In this document: one piece after another, positions 17,561 through 28,862 of the stretch | Layout: each line of letters starts with the position of its first letter | Position numbering within the stretch: the first letter of the stretch is position 1 | Assembly (NCBI GenBank): GCA_002685655.1 | Contig: NYXM01000112.1 | Coordinates: forward strand, 1-31,699 | Direction: 5' to 3' | Source: Planctomycetaceae bacterium | Lineage (GTDB): Bacteria; Planctomycetota; Planctomycetia; Pirellulales; Pirellulaceae | Length of the DNA stretch: 31,699 nucleotides | Made by a program: the position numbers and the translations under genes | The notes under the pieces: generated by a model | Told to the model about the DNA's origin: nothing | The model's input: only the letters and a program-made list of their open reading frames with translations | The model's database searches: none

Positions 17561-17602
17561 GCCATCACCAACAGGTTGTTTTCGACCGCAAGGAGTCACG
17601 CC

Positions 17603-18610
17603 ATGCCAGCACATCTCTTGCCCGTGTCACGCCGTCGATTTCTCGCTGCATCGGCATCGGCGATTGCAGGGTTGGGACACTCCGACCTGCTTGGCTCTGA
17701 TTCTCAAGTGAACCCAAATTCTTGGGCGCTGATTTCCGACACGCATCTGTTGTCCCAACGGTCGATTGATCAGCATTACGACAACAACAGAACGGCCATG
17801 GAAAAGCGTGCAACTCTCGTGGCGACGAACTTCGAGCGGGCTGCTCGTCAAGTGCTGGCGTCTGCGGAAAGGCCTGCGGGGCTCGTCTTGAGCGGCGACT
17901 GCGTGCATGTGGGTGGGAAGGAAGAATATGAACTGCTGGCTCGCAAGCTGAAGTTGCTTGACACGATTCCGATTCACGTGGCAATGGGCAACCATGATCA
18001 TCGCGACAACTTCTCCAACGTGTTTAGAGAGCAAACTCAAAGTGACGACCGTCTTCTGCTGGAGAACCGCCATGTCTCAGTGTTGAAATCTCAGCACGCG
18101 AATCTTGTGTTGTTGGACTCGCTTACGATGCAAACCCCTGATCGACCGGTGAAGGGACCGGGAAGACTTGGCAAGGAACAACTAGCGTGGTTCGAGGCCG
18201 TGCTTGATTCTGAATCGGACAAACCAGCCGTTGTGGTACTTCATCACAATGTCAATCCGAGCGATGAATATCGACAACGCACTGGACAAGAGAATTTCAT
18301 CGTTCCCAGCGCGGACCCCTTCCGGGGATTCACGGGCGGCCTGGAAGACACGGATCGATTTCTCGCTTTGCTCCACGCAAGACCACACGTCAAGGCGGTC
18401 GTGTTTGGCCACATGCACCAATTTCAGATCTTCAAGTCGCGAAACGTGTTCTTCGTTTCCATGCCTCCGGTTGGGTACACATTCGGTCCCCAAGAAGCCG
18501 TGGGCTGGATAAGAATGCTGTTAAAGGACAACGGGGCGACCTTGGAAGTACAAACGCTGGACACAAAACACGTCCGCCATCAGAAGAGGGTAGACCTCCG
18601 TTGGAGTTGA
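17603..18610 (+). CDS. Tat-exported calcineurin-like metallophosphoesterase
   Basis: 335 aa from the ATG at 17603, which has AAGGAG seven bases upstream and yields a twin-arginine signal, SRRRFLAASASAIAG. The metallophosphoesterase blocks are complete: ISDTHLL (D-x-H), LSGDCVHVGG (GD), AMGNHDHRD (GNHD), VLHHNV and FGHMHQF (GHxH). This is the layout of cyclic-nucleotide/phosphodiesterase-like (3',5'-cAMP phosphodiesterase CpdA-type) enzymes, but export argues for an extracytoplasmic phosphoester substrate. It is transcribed away from the ECF sigma operon. It ends 16 bp before the convergent phosphate transporter stop, so the pair could release and import phosphate. Confidence 0.85.
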   Translation: MPAHLLPVSRRRFLAASASAIAGLGHSDLLGSDSQVNPNSWALISDTHLLSQRSIDQHYDNNRTAMEKRATLVATNFERAARQVLASAERPAGLVLSGDCVHVGGKEEYELLARKLKLLDTIPIHVAMGNHDHRDNFSNVFREQTQSDDRLLLENRHVSVLKSQHANLVLLDSLTMQTPDRPVKGPGRLGKEQLAWFEAVLDSESDKPAVVVLHHNVNPSDEYRQRTGQENFIVPSADPFRGFTGGLEDTDRFLALLHARPHVKAVVFGHMHQFQIFKSRNVFFVSMPPVGYTFGPQEAVGWIRMLLKDNGATLEVQTLDTKHVRHQKRVDLRWS

Positions 18611-18626
18611 GAAGCCTCGATGATGA

Positions 18627-19784
18627 CTATCCAAGTCCACTGATCAGCCAGTAGAAGAGAGCGCCGAGCGCAGCACCCAGCGGCAAAGTGACTAACCAGG
18701 CTCCGAGAATCCTGCCGATCATGCTCCAGTTCGCCTGACGGGTTACGGAGCCAATTCCGAACAGCGATCCGCAACCGACGTGAGTCGTCGATACTGGCAA
18801 GCCTAGCCGGCTGGCGCCAATCACGATCAAACTCGTGATGAAGTTGGCAGTGAACCCTTGCCCGTGATTCATTGCAGTGATCTTCTGACTCATCGTCTCG
18901 GCCACGCGTCGTGAGCTGATGATGCCGCCGACTGCGATCGCCGCTCCGACTAGCGCCACACTGCCAAATTGCCCGATCGCTGGAGCGAGCACCAGCAACG
19001 CGGCGATCTTTGGCGTGTCGTTCAGCCCACGGGCAAAGCTGACCATACCGGCCGACACATAGTGCAGACGGTCCAACGTAGGGCCGGCGTCGATTCCGAA
19101 CATCTTCCCTTGGTATCGATTACGGCAGGTGACAACGTCTCCCACTTGGATCGAAAGCTGTTCGACGCGCCGCAGGGTGACGGCGCTGCAGGCCTCCGGA
19201 ACGACCTCGACGGTAGCACCGCCGACGCAGAGGCAAGTCTCCGCTATTACGCCGAAACGACGACGAGCATGGGTCAACAGGGGATACAACAAAACCGTCA
19301 CGCCCAGAGCCAAGAACGGGCTGAACAGTAACGGGGCCAAGAAGCCGCTTCCTAGCTTTGTGATGTTGATCGCCGAGCCGGCCGCCCAACCGGCGCCGAT
19401 CAAGGTTCCTACCAAACTGTGCGTCGTTGAGATCGGCATACCGAGGCGCGTGGCAAGCAACACGGTCAGTCCAGCTCCGAGTGCGACTGCGGCGCCGTAG
19501 TCGATCGTCGCCGCAAGCTCGGTGTCCACAAGCCCCTTACCAGTAAAGCTCTTCAGCAAAGTCCTGGCCAGGAAGACCGCCGTCAGCGATCCCAGCAGCG
19601 TTGTGATCGTTGCCCACGTCAGCGCACGCCGAAAGTCGGTCGTCCCACTTCCGAACAGCGTGGCGACGCCCTTGAAATTGTCATTCGCGCCGTTGGCGAA
19701 GGCGAGGCAGAGGACGGCGACAACGATGATTGCAATTAACATTCTTGGCTTGATGACTCGCGTATCAATCGGCAAATAGGCCAC
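18627..19784 (-). CDS. PiT-family inorganic phosphate transporter
   Basis: 385 aa multi-pass membrane protein. The two PiT signature blocks are present: ANGANDNFKGVATLFG near the N terminus with GMPISTTHSLVGTLIGAGW, and their repeat in the second half, ARGLNDTPKIAALLVLAP with GLPVSTTHVGCGSLFGIG. The repeated GANDN/GLNDT and STTH motifs are the inverted-repeat halves that bind phosphate and cation. A roughly 70-residue hydrophilic loop separates them. The family imports phosphate with H+ or Na+. The GTG at 19784 has no good ribosome site; an ATG at 19742 directly before the first membrane helix is a fair alternative. It converges with the metallophosphoesterase. No PhoU-like partner is adjacent. 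Confidence 0.9.
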   Translation of the reverse strand: MAYLPIDTRVIKPRMLIAIIVVAVLCLAFANGANDNFKGVATLFGSGTTDFRRALTWATITTLLGSLTAVFLARTLLKSFTGKGLVDTELAATIDYGAAVALGAGLTVLLATRLGMPISTTHSLVGTLIGAGWAAGSAINITKLGSGFLAPLLFSPFLALGVTVLLYPLLTHARRRFGVIAETCLCVGGATVEVVPEACSAVTLRRVEQLSIQVGDVVTCRNRYQGKMFGIDAGPTLDRLHYVSAGMVSFARGLNDTPKIAALLVLAPAIGQFGSVALVGAAIAVGGIISSRRVAETMSQKITAMNHGQGFTANFITSLIVIGASRLGLPVSTTHVGCGSLFGIGSVTRQANWSMIGRILGAWLVTLPLGAALGALFYWLISGLG

Positions 19785-19971
19785 ATCCGTGGATTGAACG
19801 ATACCGGACGGCGGCCTTTCGATCCGTGTACGATCTCACAGAACCGGCAAGCTGCCTCATTATCCCTTCCGCTGTGCAGTTCATTCTCCCGTCGAGTATC
19901 GTAGTGACTTCAACCAAGAGTACCCGGTCCCACCGCTCCGCACCGCAGACGGACTCTGAGGAGAAAATGAA

Positions 19972-21480
19972 ATGGCCTGCACGTTTAGGACGAACCTGAT
20001 CGGCTACCGATTCGTGCCACGAGGCGTACTTACCCCAACAGTGGCGATGCTTGTCGCTATCCTGTGGTGCGTTTCAGTGGAGGCCAGTGAAGAGCCGCAG
20101 GCACTCGAGATTGCGCATGAGCCTCAATTCTTCGTCGACGATTACGTGGTGGACAATCGTTGGGGTGTGGAATACTTGAAGGAGACTGTGACCCGTGTGT
20201 TTCATCCACCGTACAAGAGCAAACGAAATCCGCTCATCGCGGGAACGGGTGGCTACGTCAATGTTGTGCGAGATGAACAGGCCGGCCTGTTTCGAATGTG
20301 GTACCAGGATTATTGGGACCAGAGTCTCGAGCCTCGGAAGTACACCTACGGTGTGGCATACGCGGAATCGGCAGACGGTATCGATTGGAAGCTGCCGTGG
20401 CTTGGCAAGTATGACTTCAAAGGTACTCGGCACAATAACATTGTGTTGCTCGGACCGAAGAATGGCAGAGCGGAGGCACAATTCCTGCTCGACCTACCCC
20501 CGCAACACCGGCGTGGCTACAAGTACGTGATGCTGTACTCGACCAATGTACGCGGTCAGCGCGGCCTACACTTAATTGGCTCGCAAGACGGAATCGACTG
20601 GGATCTCCCGAGCGACATGCGCATTGCCGCCGACTTTACCCCCGACACGCACACAAGCATCGTCTGGGATGCGAAGCGCAGGAAATTCGTGAGCTTCACA
20701 CGCGCCACAAACATCTACCGCGCGAAGGGCGAGCGACGCAAAATCGCACGTTTGGAACATGACGCCTTGTGGGAAGCATGGCCGGTTGTGCCGCGCAACA
20801 TCCTGCTGCCCGACACCATCGACGCCCGCACGAATCACAATTACTTCTATGGCATGCCAACGCGGTATTACGCTGGAATCTATTGGGGATTCCTCTGGCC
20901 ATACCAGCATCAGGAGGACATCTACACCGAGCTTGCCTTCAGTCGTGATGGCGAGACTTTCAAACGATTCCCCGACCGGCCCCGTCTGATCGACCTGGGT
21001 CCCCACGGTTCGTGGGACGACGGCATAGTGCTAGCCTCTGGCTGGCTCGAGGTCGGTGACGAATGGTGGATCTACTATTACGGAGCCAATGGTGCGCACA
21101 AGCAGCGCCAAGTGACACCGGGTATCGGATTGGCTCGCATTCGCAAGGACGGTCTTGTGTCCTTACGTAGTCCTCCCTCCGGCGGCTTTGTCGTGAGCCG
21201 ACTCATCCTCTGGCCTGGTGGCGATCTGTGCATCAACGCAAGTGTCAGCCCGGGTGCTGAGATGACCGCACGAATTACAGGCTACGATCGTCAGCCGCTC
21301 GACGACTTCGATGCTGAACCAAGCCTTCCGTTGGTTGGCGACAGCGTGAGGCATAAAGTGAAATGGAAGAAGGGGGACATCCGAAGGTTGAAGGGACGCG
21401 CAATCCGGATTGAGTTCTTCATGTCCGGAGTTGCCGATCTTTACACGTTGCGGGCCGTTCCCGAGGGAGCAGAACCATGA
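19972..21480 (+). CDS. Secreted five-bladed beta-propeller, glycosyl hydrolase-like protein (paralog of 4692-6209)
   Basis: 502 aa. The ATG at 19972 has GAGGAG eight bases upstream. A hydrophobic segment (VAMLVAILWCVSVEAS, about 24-39) is an offset signal peptide. The mature protein opens with EPQFFVDDYVVD, matching QLFLDDYAI of the paralog at 4692. Propeller motifs follow: AESADGIDWKLP, GSQDGIDWDLP, AFSRDGETFKRFPD and HGSWDDGIVLASG. The C-terminal beta-sandwich-like part aligns in style with the paralog (KGDIRRLKGRAIRIEFF versus KGDLADVAGQTIRLRFH). Probable extracellular glycan-active protein of a GH32/43-like superfamily; substrate unknown. The 187-bp spacer to the divergent transporter shows no recognisable promoter. 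Confidence 0.7.
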   Translation: MACTFRTNLIGYRFVPRGVLTPTVAMLVAILWCVSVEASEEPQALEIAHEPQFFVDDYVVDNRWGVEYLKETVTRVFHPPYKSKRNPLIAGTGGYVNVVRDEQAGLFRMWYQDYWDQSLEPRKYTYGVAYAESADGIDWKLPWLGKYDFKGTRHNNIVLLGPKNGRAEAQFLLDLPPQHRRGYKYVMLYSTNVRGQRGLHLIGSQDGIDWDLPSDMRIAADFTPDTHTSIVWDAKRRKFVSFTRATNIYRAKGERRKIARLEHDALWEAWPVVPRNILLPDTIDARTNHNYFYGMPTRYYAGIYWGFLWPYQHQEDIYTELAFSRDGETFKRFPDRPRLIDLGPHGSWDDGIVLASGWLEVGDEWWIYYYGANGAHKQRQVTPGIGLARIRKDGLVSLRSPPSGGFVVSRLILWPGGDLCINASVSPGAEMTARITGYDRQPLDDFDAEPSLPLVGDSVRHKVKWKKGDIRRLKGRAIRIEFFMSGVADLYTLRAVPEGAEP

Positions 21481-21518
21481 GATCAGGAACAGATTCCGAA
21501 AGAGGAGTGATTCGTCTG

Positions 21519-22358
21519 CTAATCCTCTGCCGAGCTTTCGCGAATCCCCGTCATGGTGCGAAGGTCGAGCTTCTGTTTAACGATCTTGCCTGAAGGAAAC
21601 CGCACGGTGACGTCAACCGGATCGGTGTGTTGGCCGAGTCCGAAGTGCGCGACGAACGGATTCTGGTTTCCGCTGTTGCCGGCTTGCACCTCGCGCACAT
21701 AACTCTTGTCGCCCGCGTTGACCGTGATCCTCGCGCCGATCGCTGCGTCGTTCGACTTGCCATCACCAATCGCTTTCACCTTGAGCCATGCATTGTCGTT
21801 GCCGCGGTTCCGCATCAAGATCCCCGAGGTAACCGGCAGGGCAAACGTCCCGTCTCCCTGATTCATGTACAAGAGATCGGGGAAACCACGCACGTTCCAG
21901 ACTTCGTAGTTCGTCACGAGCAAATCGACGGCACCGTCGTTGTTCGCGTCGCCCCAAGCCGCCGCACGGCTCATCTTGTGGGCGTTTGCCGGGATCGGAA
22001 CGGTTTCGAACCTGTCGTCTCCCAAGTTGCGAAGCAGCCCTCCCTCGCCACCGGCTCCGTAAAAATCGAGCTTGCCATCGTTGTCGAAGTCGGCCCAAGC
22101 ACCGTGGCTGCTGGCGAAGCTTTCTACGGGAGTGAACTTGCCGTTGCCGCCGTTGCGGAACAACTTGCCGCTTGTCGACAAATCCACGTGGCCGTCGTTG
22201 TTGTAATCAGCCCAAGCAACGAACTCACCGCCCGCGAGGCCGGCGGCTTCCGTCACGTTTTCGAAGATGGGGTCTTGAGCGCCGGTCTGTTCGCCGTAGA
22301 AGAGGGACAGTCCGATCGTCGCGACGAGGCAAAGGCGAGTGATTATCTTGGATTGCAT
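21519..22358 (-). CDS. Compact CRTAC1-like protein: FG-GAP repeats plus ASPIC/UnbV domain
   Basis: 279 aa from the ATG at 22358, which has GGGAG upstream and gives a signal peptide (IITRLCLVATIGLSLFYGEQTGAQ). Three FG-GAP calcium-binding loops are visible: DYNNDGHVDL, DFDNDGKLDFYG and DANNDGAVDLLV. They are followed by the ASPIC/UnbV block AIGARITVNAGDKSYVREVQ with FGLGQHTDPVDVTVRFPSGK. CRTAC1-type proteins usually run to 500 residues or more, with many FG-GAP repeats. Here the middle is missing: GDGTFALPVTSGIL passes almost directly into RNRGNDNAWLKVK. The product is probably extracellular and adhesive or calcium-binding. It is divergent from the heme-binding gene and convergent with the propeller gene (38 bp). 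Confidence 0.75.
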   Translation of the reverse strand: MQSKIITRLCLVATIGLSLFYGEQTGAQDPIFENVTEAAGLAGGEFVAWADYNNDGHVDLSTSGKLFRNGGNGKFTPVESFASSHGAWADFDNDGKLDFYGAGGEGGLLRNLGDDRFETVPIPANAHKMSRAAAWGDANNDGAVDLLVTNYEVWNVRGFPDLLYMNQGDGTFALPVTSGILMRNRGNDNAWLKVKAIGDGKSNDAAIGARITVNAGDKSYVREVQAGNSGNQNPFVAHFGLGQHTDPVDVTVRFPSGKIVKQKLDLRTMTGIRESSAED

Positions 22359-22438
22359 TTTTCGTGCTCCCTGAGTGGATCCGAATTGCTTGCTGTGAAT
22401 CACGGAAGCTCTTGTTGCGACCAAGTGGAGGCGACGTT

Positions 22439-22450
22439 CAGTATATACTG
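22439..22450. promoter_or_regulatory. Perfect 12-bp palindrome CAGTATATACTG in a divergent promoter region
   Basis: It lies in the 210-bp spacer between the CRTAC1-like gene (start 22358, minus) and the heme-binding gene (start 22569, plus). It contains TATACT on both strands (22444-22449 plus, 22445-22440 minus), so it could be overlapping divergent -10 elements or a dimeric regulator site. Confidence 0.35.
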
Positions 22451-22568
22451 CTGGTATTCGTCTTCGGACCAAGTGCCGACTTGAGAGGTGGAATGATCCA
22501 TCAAGGGACAATCGTCAGCACGAGCAATCAAGTTGCCGGCTTTACATATTGCATCCAAAGAAACCACC

Positions 22569-25220
22569 ATGCTCCGACAATCCATCCTGTTACTGACTCT
22601 CGTCTGGACTCTGACTCTTTCGCTGGCGGCCGCTGAGCCTGATCCTCAGGTGGAGACAGTACAGCTGGGAGTCCGGTTGACGCTGGTCGCCGAACATCCA
22701 GATCTGGCGACACCGACCGGCATCGATGTCGACGATGAGGGCCGTGTCTGGGTCGTGGCCACGCACACTCACATGCGTCCGGACGACTACAACGGTCCGA
22801 CTCACGATGAGATTCTGGTGTTCGACACGAGGCAGCAGGAATCGCCGGCTCGACGTGTCTTCTACAATGCAACTACCGCCACGATGGATCTGGAACTCGG
22901 GCCTGACGGCTGGATCTATCTGGCCGAGCGTGATCGGATTCTCCGCATCAAAGATACAGATGGTGACGGCGCGGCAGACGTTGAGGAGAATCTCGTCGTC
23001 CTGACGTCAGAAGCCGACTATCCACACAACGGGTTGTCCGGACTGGCCTGGGACCCTGGTGGCAGCCTGGTGTTCGGACTCGGTGAGAACTTCGCCAAAC
23101 CGTGGACACTCGCGGGAACTGACCGTGCCACGATACGCGGCGCAGCGCAAGGCGGGGTCTTCCGTTGCACTGCTGACGGCAAGGAACTCCATTGGATTGC
23201 TCGGGGGCTCTGGAATCCGTTCGGCATCTGCGTCCGCGACGACGGAGAGATGTTCGCAGCCGAGAATGATCCCGGCGAACGTCCTCCCTGTCGCCTGCTG
23301 CATATCGTCGATGGCGGTGAATATGGATATCGCCGGCAGTATGGTCCCGAAGCTCATCATCCCTTCGTCTGCTGGAACGGCGAATTGCCCGGCACTCTGC
23401 CGATGGTCCATCCCACAGGAGAGGCCCCCTGTGGCGTCCTTCCCCTGGGGCGCGGCCTGTTGGTGCCTTCATGGGGCGACCATCGAATCGACTTTCTATC
23501 GCTTCGCCAGCGCGGTGCGAGCTACGGAGCCGATCTCATCACGATCGTGAAAGGGGGACGGTATTTCCGACCGACGTGCATCGCACGAGACCACAACTTC
23601 AGTGGAAACAAGCGAGTCTGGTATCTGGCGGATTGGGTCGATGGTCGCTACAACGCCCACGGTCTCGGACGCCTGTGGAAGCTGCAAATCGATCTGGACC
23701 AAGCCGCCTGGGTCGGACCGCTGGACCTAGAACCACCGACCCACGCTGCACAACTGGCGGCCGACCTGCGCAGCGGGCGGACTTCGCGGGATACCAAAAC
23801 GCTCAGAGAGCTTGCGGGCAGCGAGGATCCGTTTTTGGCACGAGCCGCATTGGTGGCCCTGGGGCGCGATGCGGCCGACTGGACGCCGGATGATGTACGC
23901 CAATGGCCGAAGGAAGATCGCGCTGAGGCTGTAATGGCACTCAATCTGGCAAACGCCTCTCCGGACAAGTGGCTTAAGACTTTTCTTACCGACGAGAGTG
24001 CAGACGTTCAGTATCAGGCACTGCGGTGGATCGCGAACGCCGGCCTGAAGCAGTTTCTTCCAGAAGTCGAAGCTGTGCTCAACCGCCGTGACATCGACTA
24101 CTCGTTGTTTGAAGCGGCGATGGCCGCGTGGAATACACTCAAGGGAAAGCCGGAGGCCGGCCTGCGCGACGTCGACATTCTGCTGGCCCGCGTTCGAGAT
24201 GACAACAGTGCGCCGCGGGTGCGAGCGTTTTCGTTGCGTTTGCTGCCGGTCCAGTCTCGTGCGGCGGGCGATGTTGGCAGGCTCCCGGCGCGCAAGTTTC
24301 CCAACGGCCTGTCGTTGGATTTGCTGCGAGACTTGCTTGCAGTCGATGACACGGAACTTTCATTGGAAGTTATCCGGGCTGCCGCCGGGAACCCGGGCGT
24401 TGCTCGGACGCTGCTGTCAGAGATCGCCGTTGATGTGGATCGGCCGGCAACATTGCGGGCGGAAGCCGTTGCGGGATTGGCCGCCGTTTCGAGCGAATAC
24501 GGTCAGATGCTGCTGGAACTTGCCGATGATAGGCACCGAGCGGTGCGCGAGGAGGCTTTGCGATGCCTGCGTTTCGGTTCGCAATCGGCCGAACAGACAG
24601 ACGTGCTACGCCGACTTGCCGAGCGGCACCCGGAATCGGCCGATTTGATTACGGCTATTCTGGATCCGGAATCTCTGAAAGCCGGGCGTCCTGCGCCAAC
24701 CGACAGCAAAGCGTGGCGGCAGCATCTCGACACGGTCGAAGGACCGGCAGACGTGGAGAGTGGCCGTCGGATTTTTCATCATGCTCGCCTGGGAACCTGT
24801 TCCCACTGTCACCGGCACAGCGGGCGTGGCAACGTGGTAGGTCCCGACTTGAGTTCTCTCGGTAACCGCGCCACGCGTGATTGGCTGCTGATGTCCATTC
24901 TCGACCCCAGTCGCGAAATGGCTCCAGAATACCAGCCCCGCACACTCGTGCTAAAGGACGGCCGCACCTTCACGGGAATCCGTTTGCGATCGTACACCAG
25001 AGAGCAGATCCGGGACGCACACGGCCAGACCCGGACGTTCGACCGGGGAGAAGTCGAATCGATCACGGATTCAAATGTATCGTTCATGCCCAAGGGTCTG
25101 ATCGACACACTTACCATCCGCGAACTGCGAGACCTGGTCGCGTTTCTTGGACGCGGTAACGGCAACAAGCCCGCACAGAACAAAGTCGGCCGCCGAAGAA
25201 CTGCTTATCATGGCCGGTGA
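22569..25220 (+). CDS. PVC-type heme-binding dehydrogenase with HEAT repeats
   Basis: 883 aa from the ATG at 22569, giving a signal peptide (MLRQSILLLTLVWTLTLSLAAAE). Residues about 30-390 match the planctomycete membrane-bound dehydrogenase-type propeller (PTGIDVDDEGRVWVV, DLELGPDGWIYLAE, IARGLWNPFGICVRDDGEMFAAEND). Residues about 410-720 are HEAT-like helical repeats. Residues about 735-870 form the PVC heme-binding domain, with C744-S-H-C747-H748, GPDLSSLGNRATRDWLL, SILDPSREMAPEYQP and the C-terminal LTIRELRDLVAFLG. It probably transfers electrons outside the cytoplasm while oxidising a carbohydrate-type substrate; that role is inferred. The last 20 residues are atypical and run into a PKD remnant. 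The stop overlaps the next frame as GTGA. Confidence 0.9.
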   Translation: MLRQSILLLTLVWTLTLSLAAAEPDPQVETVQLGVRLTLVAEHPDLATPTGIDVDDEGRVWVVATHTHMRPDDYNGPTHDEILVFDTRQQESPARRVFYNATTATMDLELGPDGWIYLAERDRILRIKDTDGDGAADVEENLVVLTSEADYPHNGLSGLAWDPGGSLVFGLGENFAKPWTLAGTDRATIRGAAQGGVFRCTADGKELHWIARGLWNPFGICVRDDGEMFAAENDPGERPPCRLLHIVDGGEYGYRRQYGPEAHHPFVCWNGELPGTLPMVHPTGEAPCGVLPLGRGLLVPSWGDHRIDFLSLRQRGASYGADLITIVKGGRYFRPTCIARDHNFSGNKRVWYLADWVDGRYNAHGLGRLWKLQIDLDQAAWVGPLDLEPPTHAAQLAADLRSGRTSRDTKTLRELAGSEDPFLARAALVALGRDAADWTPDDVRQWPKEDRAEAVMALNLANASPDKWLKTFLTDESADVQYQALRWIANAGLKQFLPEVEAVLNRRDIDYSLFEAAMAAWNTLKGKPEAGLRDVDILLARVRDDNSAPRVRAFSLRLLPVQSRAAGDVGRLPARKFPNGLSLDLLRDLLAVDDTELSLEVIRAAAGNPGVARTLLSEIAVDVDRPATLRAEAVAGLAAVSSEYGQMLLELADDRHRAVREEALRCLRFGSQSAEQTDVLRRLAERHPESADLITAILDPESLKAGRPAPTDSKAWRQHLDTVEGPADVESGRRIFHHARLGTCSHCHRHSGRGNVVGPDLSSLGNRATRDWLLMSILDPSREMAPEYQPRTLVLKDGRTFTGIRLRSYTREQIRDAHGQTRTFDRGEVESITDSNVSFMPKGLIDTLTIRELRDLVAFLGRGNGNKPAQNKVGRRRTAYHGR

Positions 25221-25747
25221 ATCGGCCACACTGGACGCATCACAGTCTTGGAGTGCCACCGACAGGCATTCAGCGTTACGAATGGACGTTTTCCGACGGC
25301 ACAACCGCATCGGGACCGAACGTCACTCGGTCGTATCCACAGCCGGGCTTCTACAGTGAGGTTCTCAAAGTAACGGATAAAGTCGGCAACGTGGACTACG
25401 ACTTTGCCGAGCTTCAGGTTCTGGACCCGCGACGGCCGGATCAGTACGTGCCGGGAATTCACGCGACCTATTGGCCAACGTTGGACAACCGAGTCGGCCA
25501 GCCCATGACGTTCAAAGTCCGTTCCTACCTCAAGCCAGACGGAAACGAAGTGTGGGACTTTGGAGACGGTAGTCCGCCGGTCAGTGTGAAATCGGATGGC
25601 AACGCAGATCCCCAGGCGAAAGACGGATACGCGGTCACTCACCCCACGTTCAAACAGCTGGGCCACTATCTTGTCCGGGTGCAGCGAAAGGATAAAACCG
25701 GCCTGACAGCCACCGCACGACTGCACGTTCGTATTGCTGCGGAGTGA
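25217..25747 (+). CDS. PKD-domain fragment, probable frameshifted C-terminal remnant
   Basis: The open frame of 176 codons starts at a GTG overlapping the stop of the heme-binding gene. Two PKD-like units are visible: YEWTFSDGTTASG with GFYSEVLKVTD, and VWDFGDGSPP with GHYLVRVQRKDKTG. The natural beginning of the first PKD domain, GESATLDASQSW, is encoded in a different frame (codons 25216-25251). Coding passes to the present frame between 25252 and 25262, as if one base had been gained. There is no signal peptide, so an exported PKD module on its own makes little sense. It is either the decayed C terminus of a larger exported protein, a tail of the heme-binding protein lost through two shifts, or a sequencing error. 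Confidence 0.55.
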   Translation: MNRPHWTHHSLGVPPTGIQRYEWTFSDGTTASGPNVTRSYPQPGFYSEVLKVTDKVGNVDYDFAELQVLDPRRPDQYVPGIHATYWPTLDNRVGQPMTFKVRSYLKPDGNEVWDFGDGSPPVSVKSDGNADPQAKDGYAVTHPTFKQLGHYLVRVQRKDKTGLTATARLHVRIAAE

Positions 25748-25793
25748 GCGGCACCGAACGACCGTTCTTCAATTGAATCACTGCCGAAATTCG

Positions 25794-25853
25794 TGACAAA
25801 CTTTATGTCAAATCGTGACAACCTTTGTGTCTGAAATGACAACCTTTATGTCA
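25794..25853. repeat. Three tandem TGACA-N7-TGTCA dyads
   Basis: Units at 25794-25810, 25816-25832 and 25837-25853 repeat with a period of 22 and 21 bases. Each is TGACA, seven bases ending CTTTA or CTTTG, then TGTCA (TGTCT in the middle unit), so each unit is also an inverted repeat with 5-base arms. They sit in the convergent spacer between the PKD fragment and gyrB, just beyond the gyrB terminator hairpin. A dimeric protein-binding array or a role in transcript ends is possible. Confidence 0.75.
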
Positions 25854-25871
25854 AAAACCAACCCGACGGGT

Positions 25872-25872
<1 letters not shown>
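25853..25872 (-). terminator. Candidate intrinsic terminator of the gyrB transcript
   Basis: On the minus strand AACCC-GTC-GGGTT (25872-25860) forms a short hairpin overlapping the gyrB stop codon, followed by GG and TTTTT (25857-25853). The stem is only 5 bp, so termination may be weak. The T-run abuts the dyad array. Confidence 0.4.
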
Positions 25873-28800
<2,928 letters not shown>

Positions 28801-28862
28801 CGTTTGCTACTCTCCGATTCCTTCCGTGCCGCTCAAGCGAGGATTAAAGACTGCCCGACCAG

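Noticed and set aside
17317..17602. ECF-type autoregulatory promoter upstream of the sigma gene
   Set aside because: A GGGAAACTT string was seen on the minus strand, but no partner -10 lies at a plausible 16-17 bp spacing.
25794..25853. Short CRISPR array
   Set aside because: The repeats are nearly contiguous dyads without unique spacers of 30 bases or so, and no cas gene is nearby.
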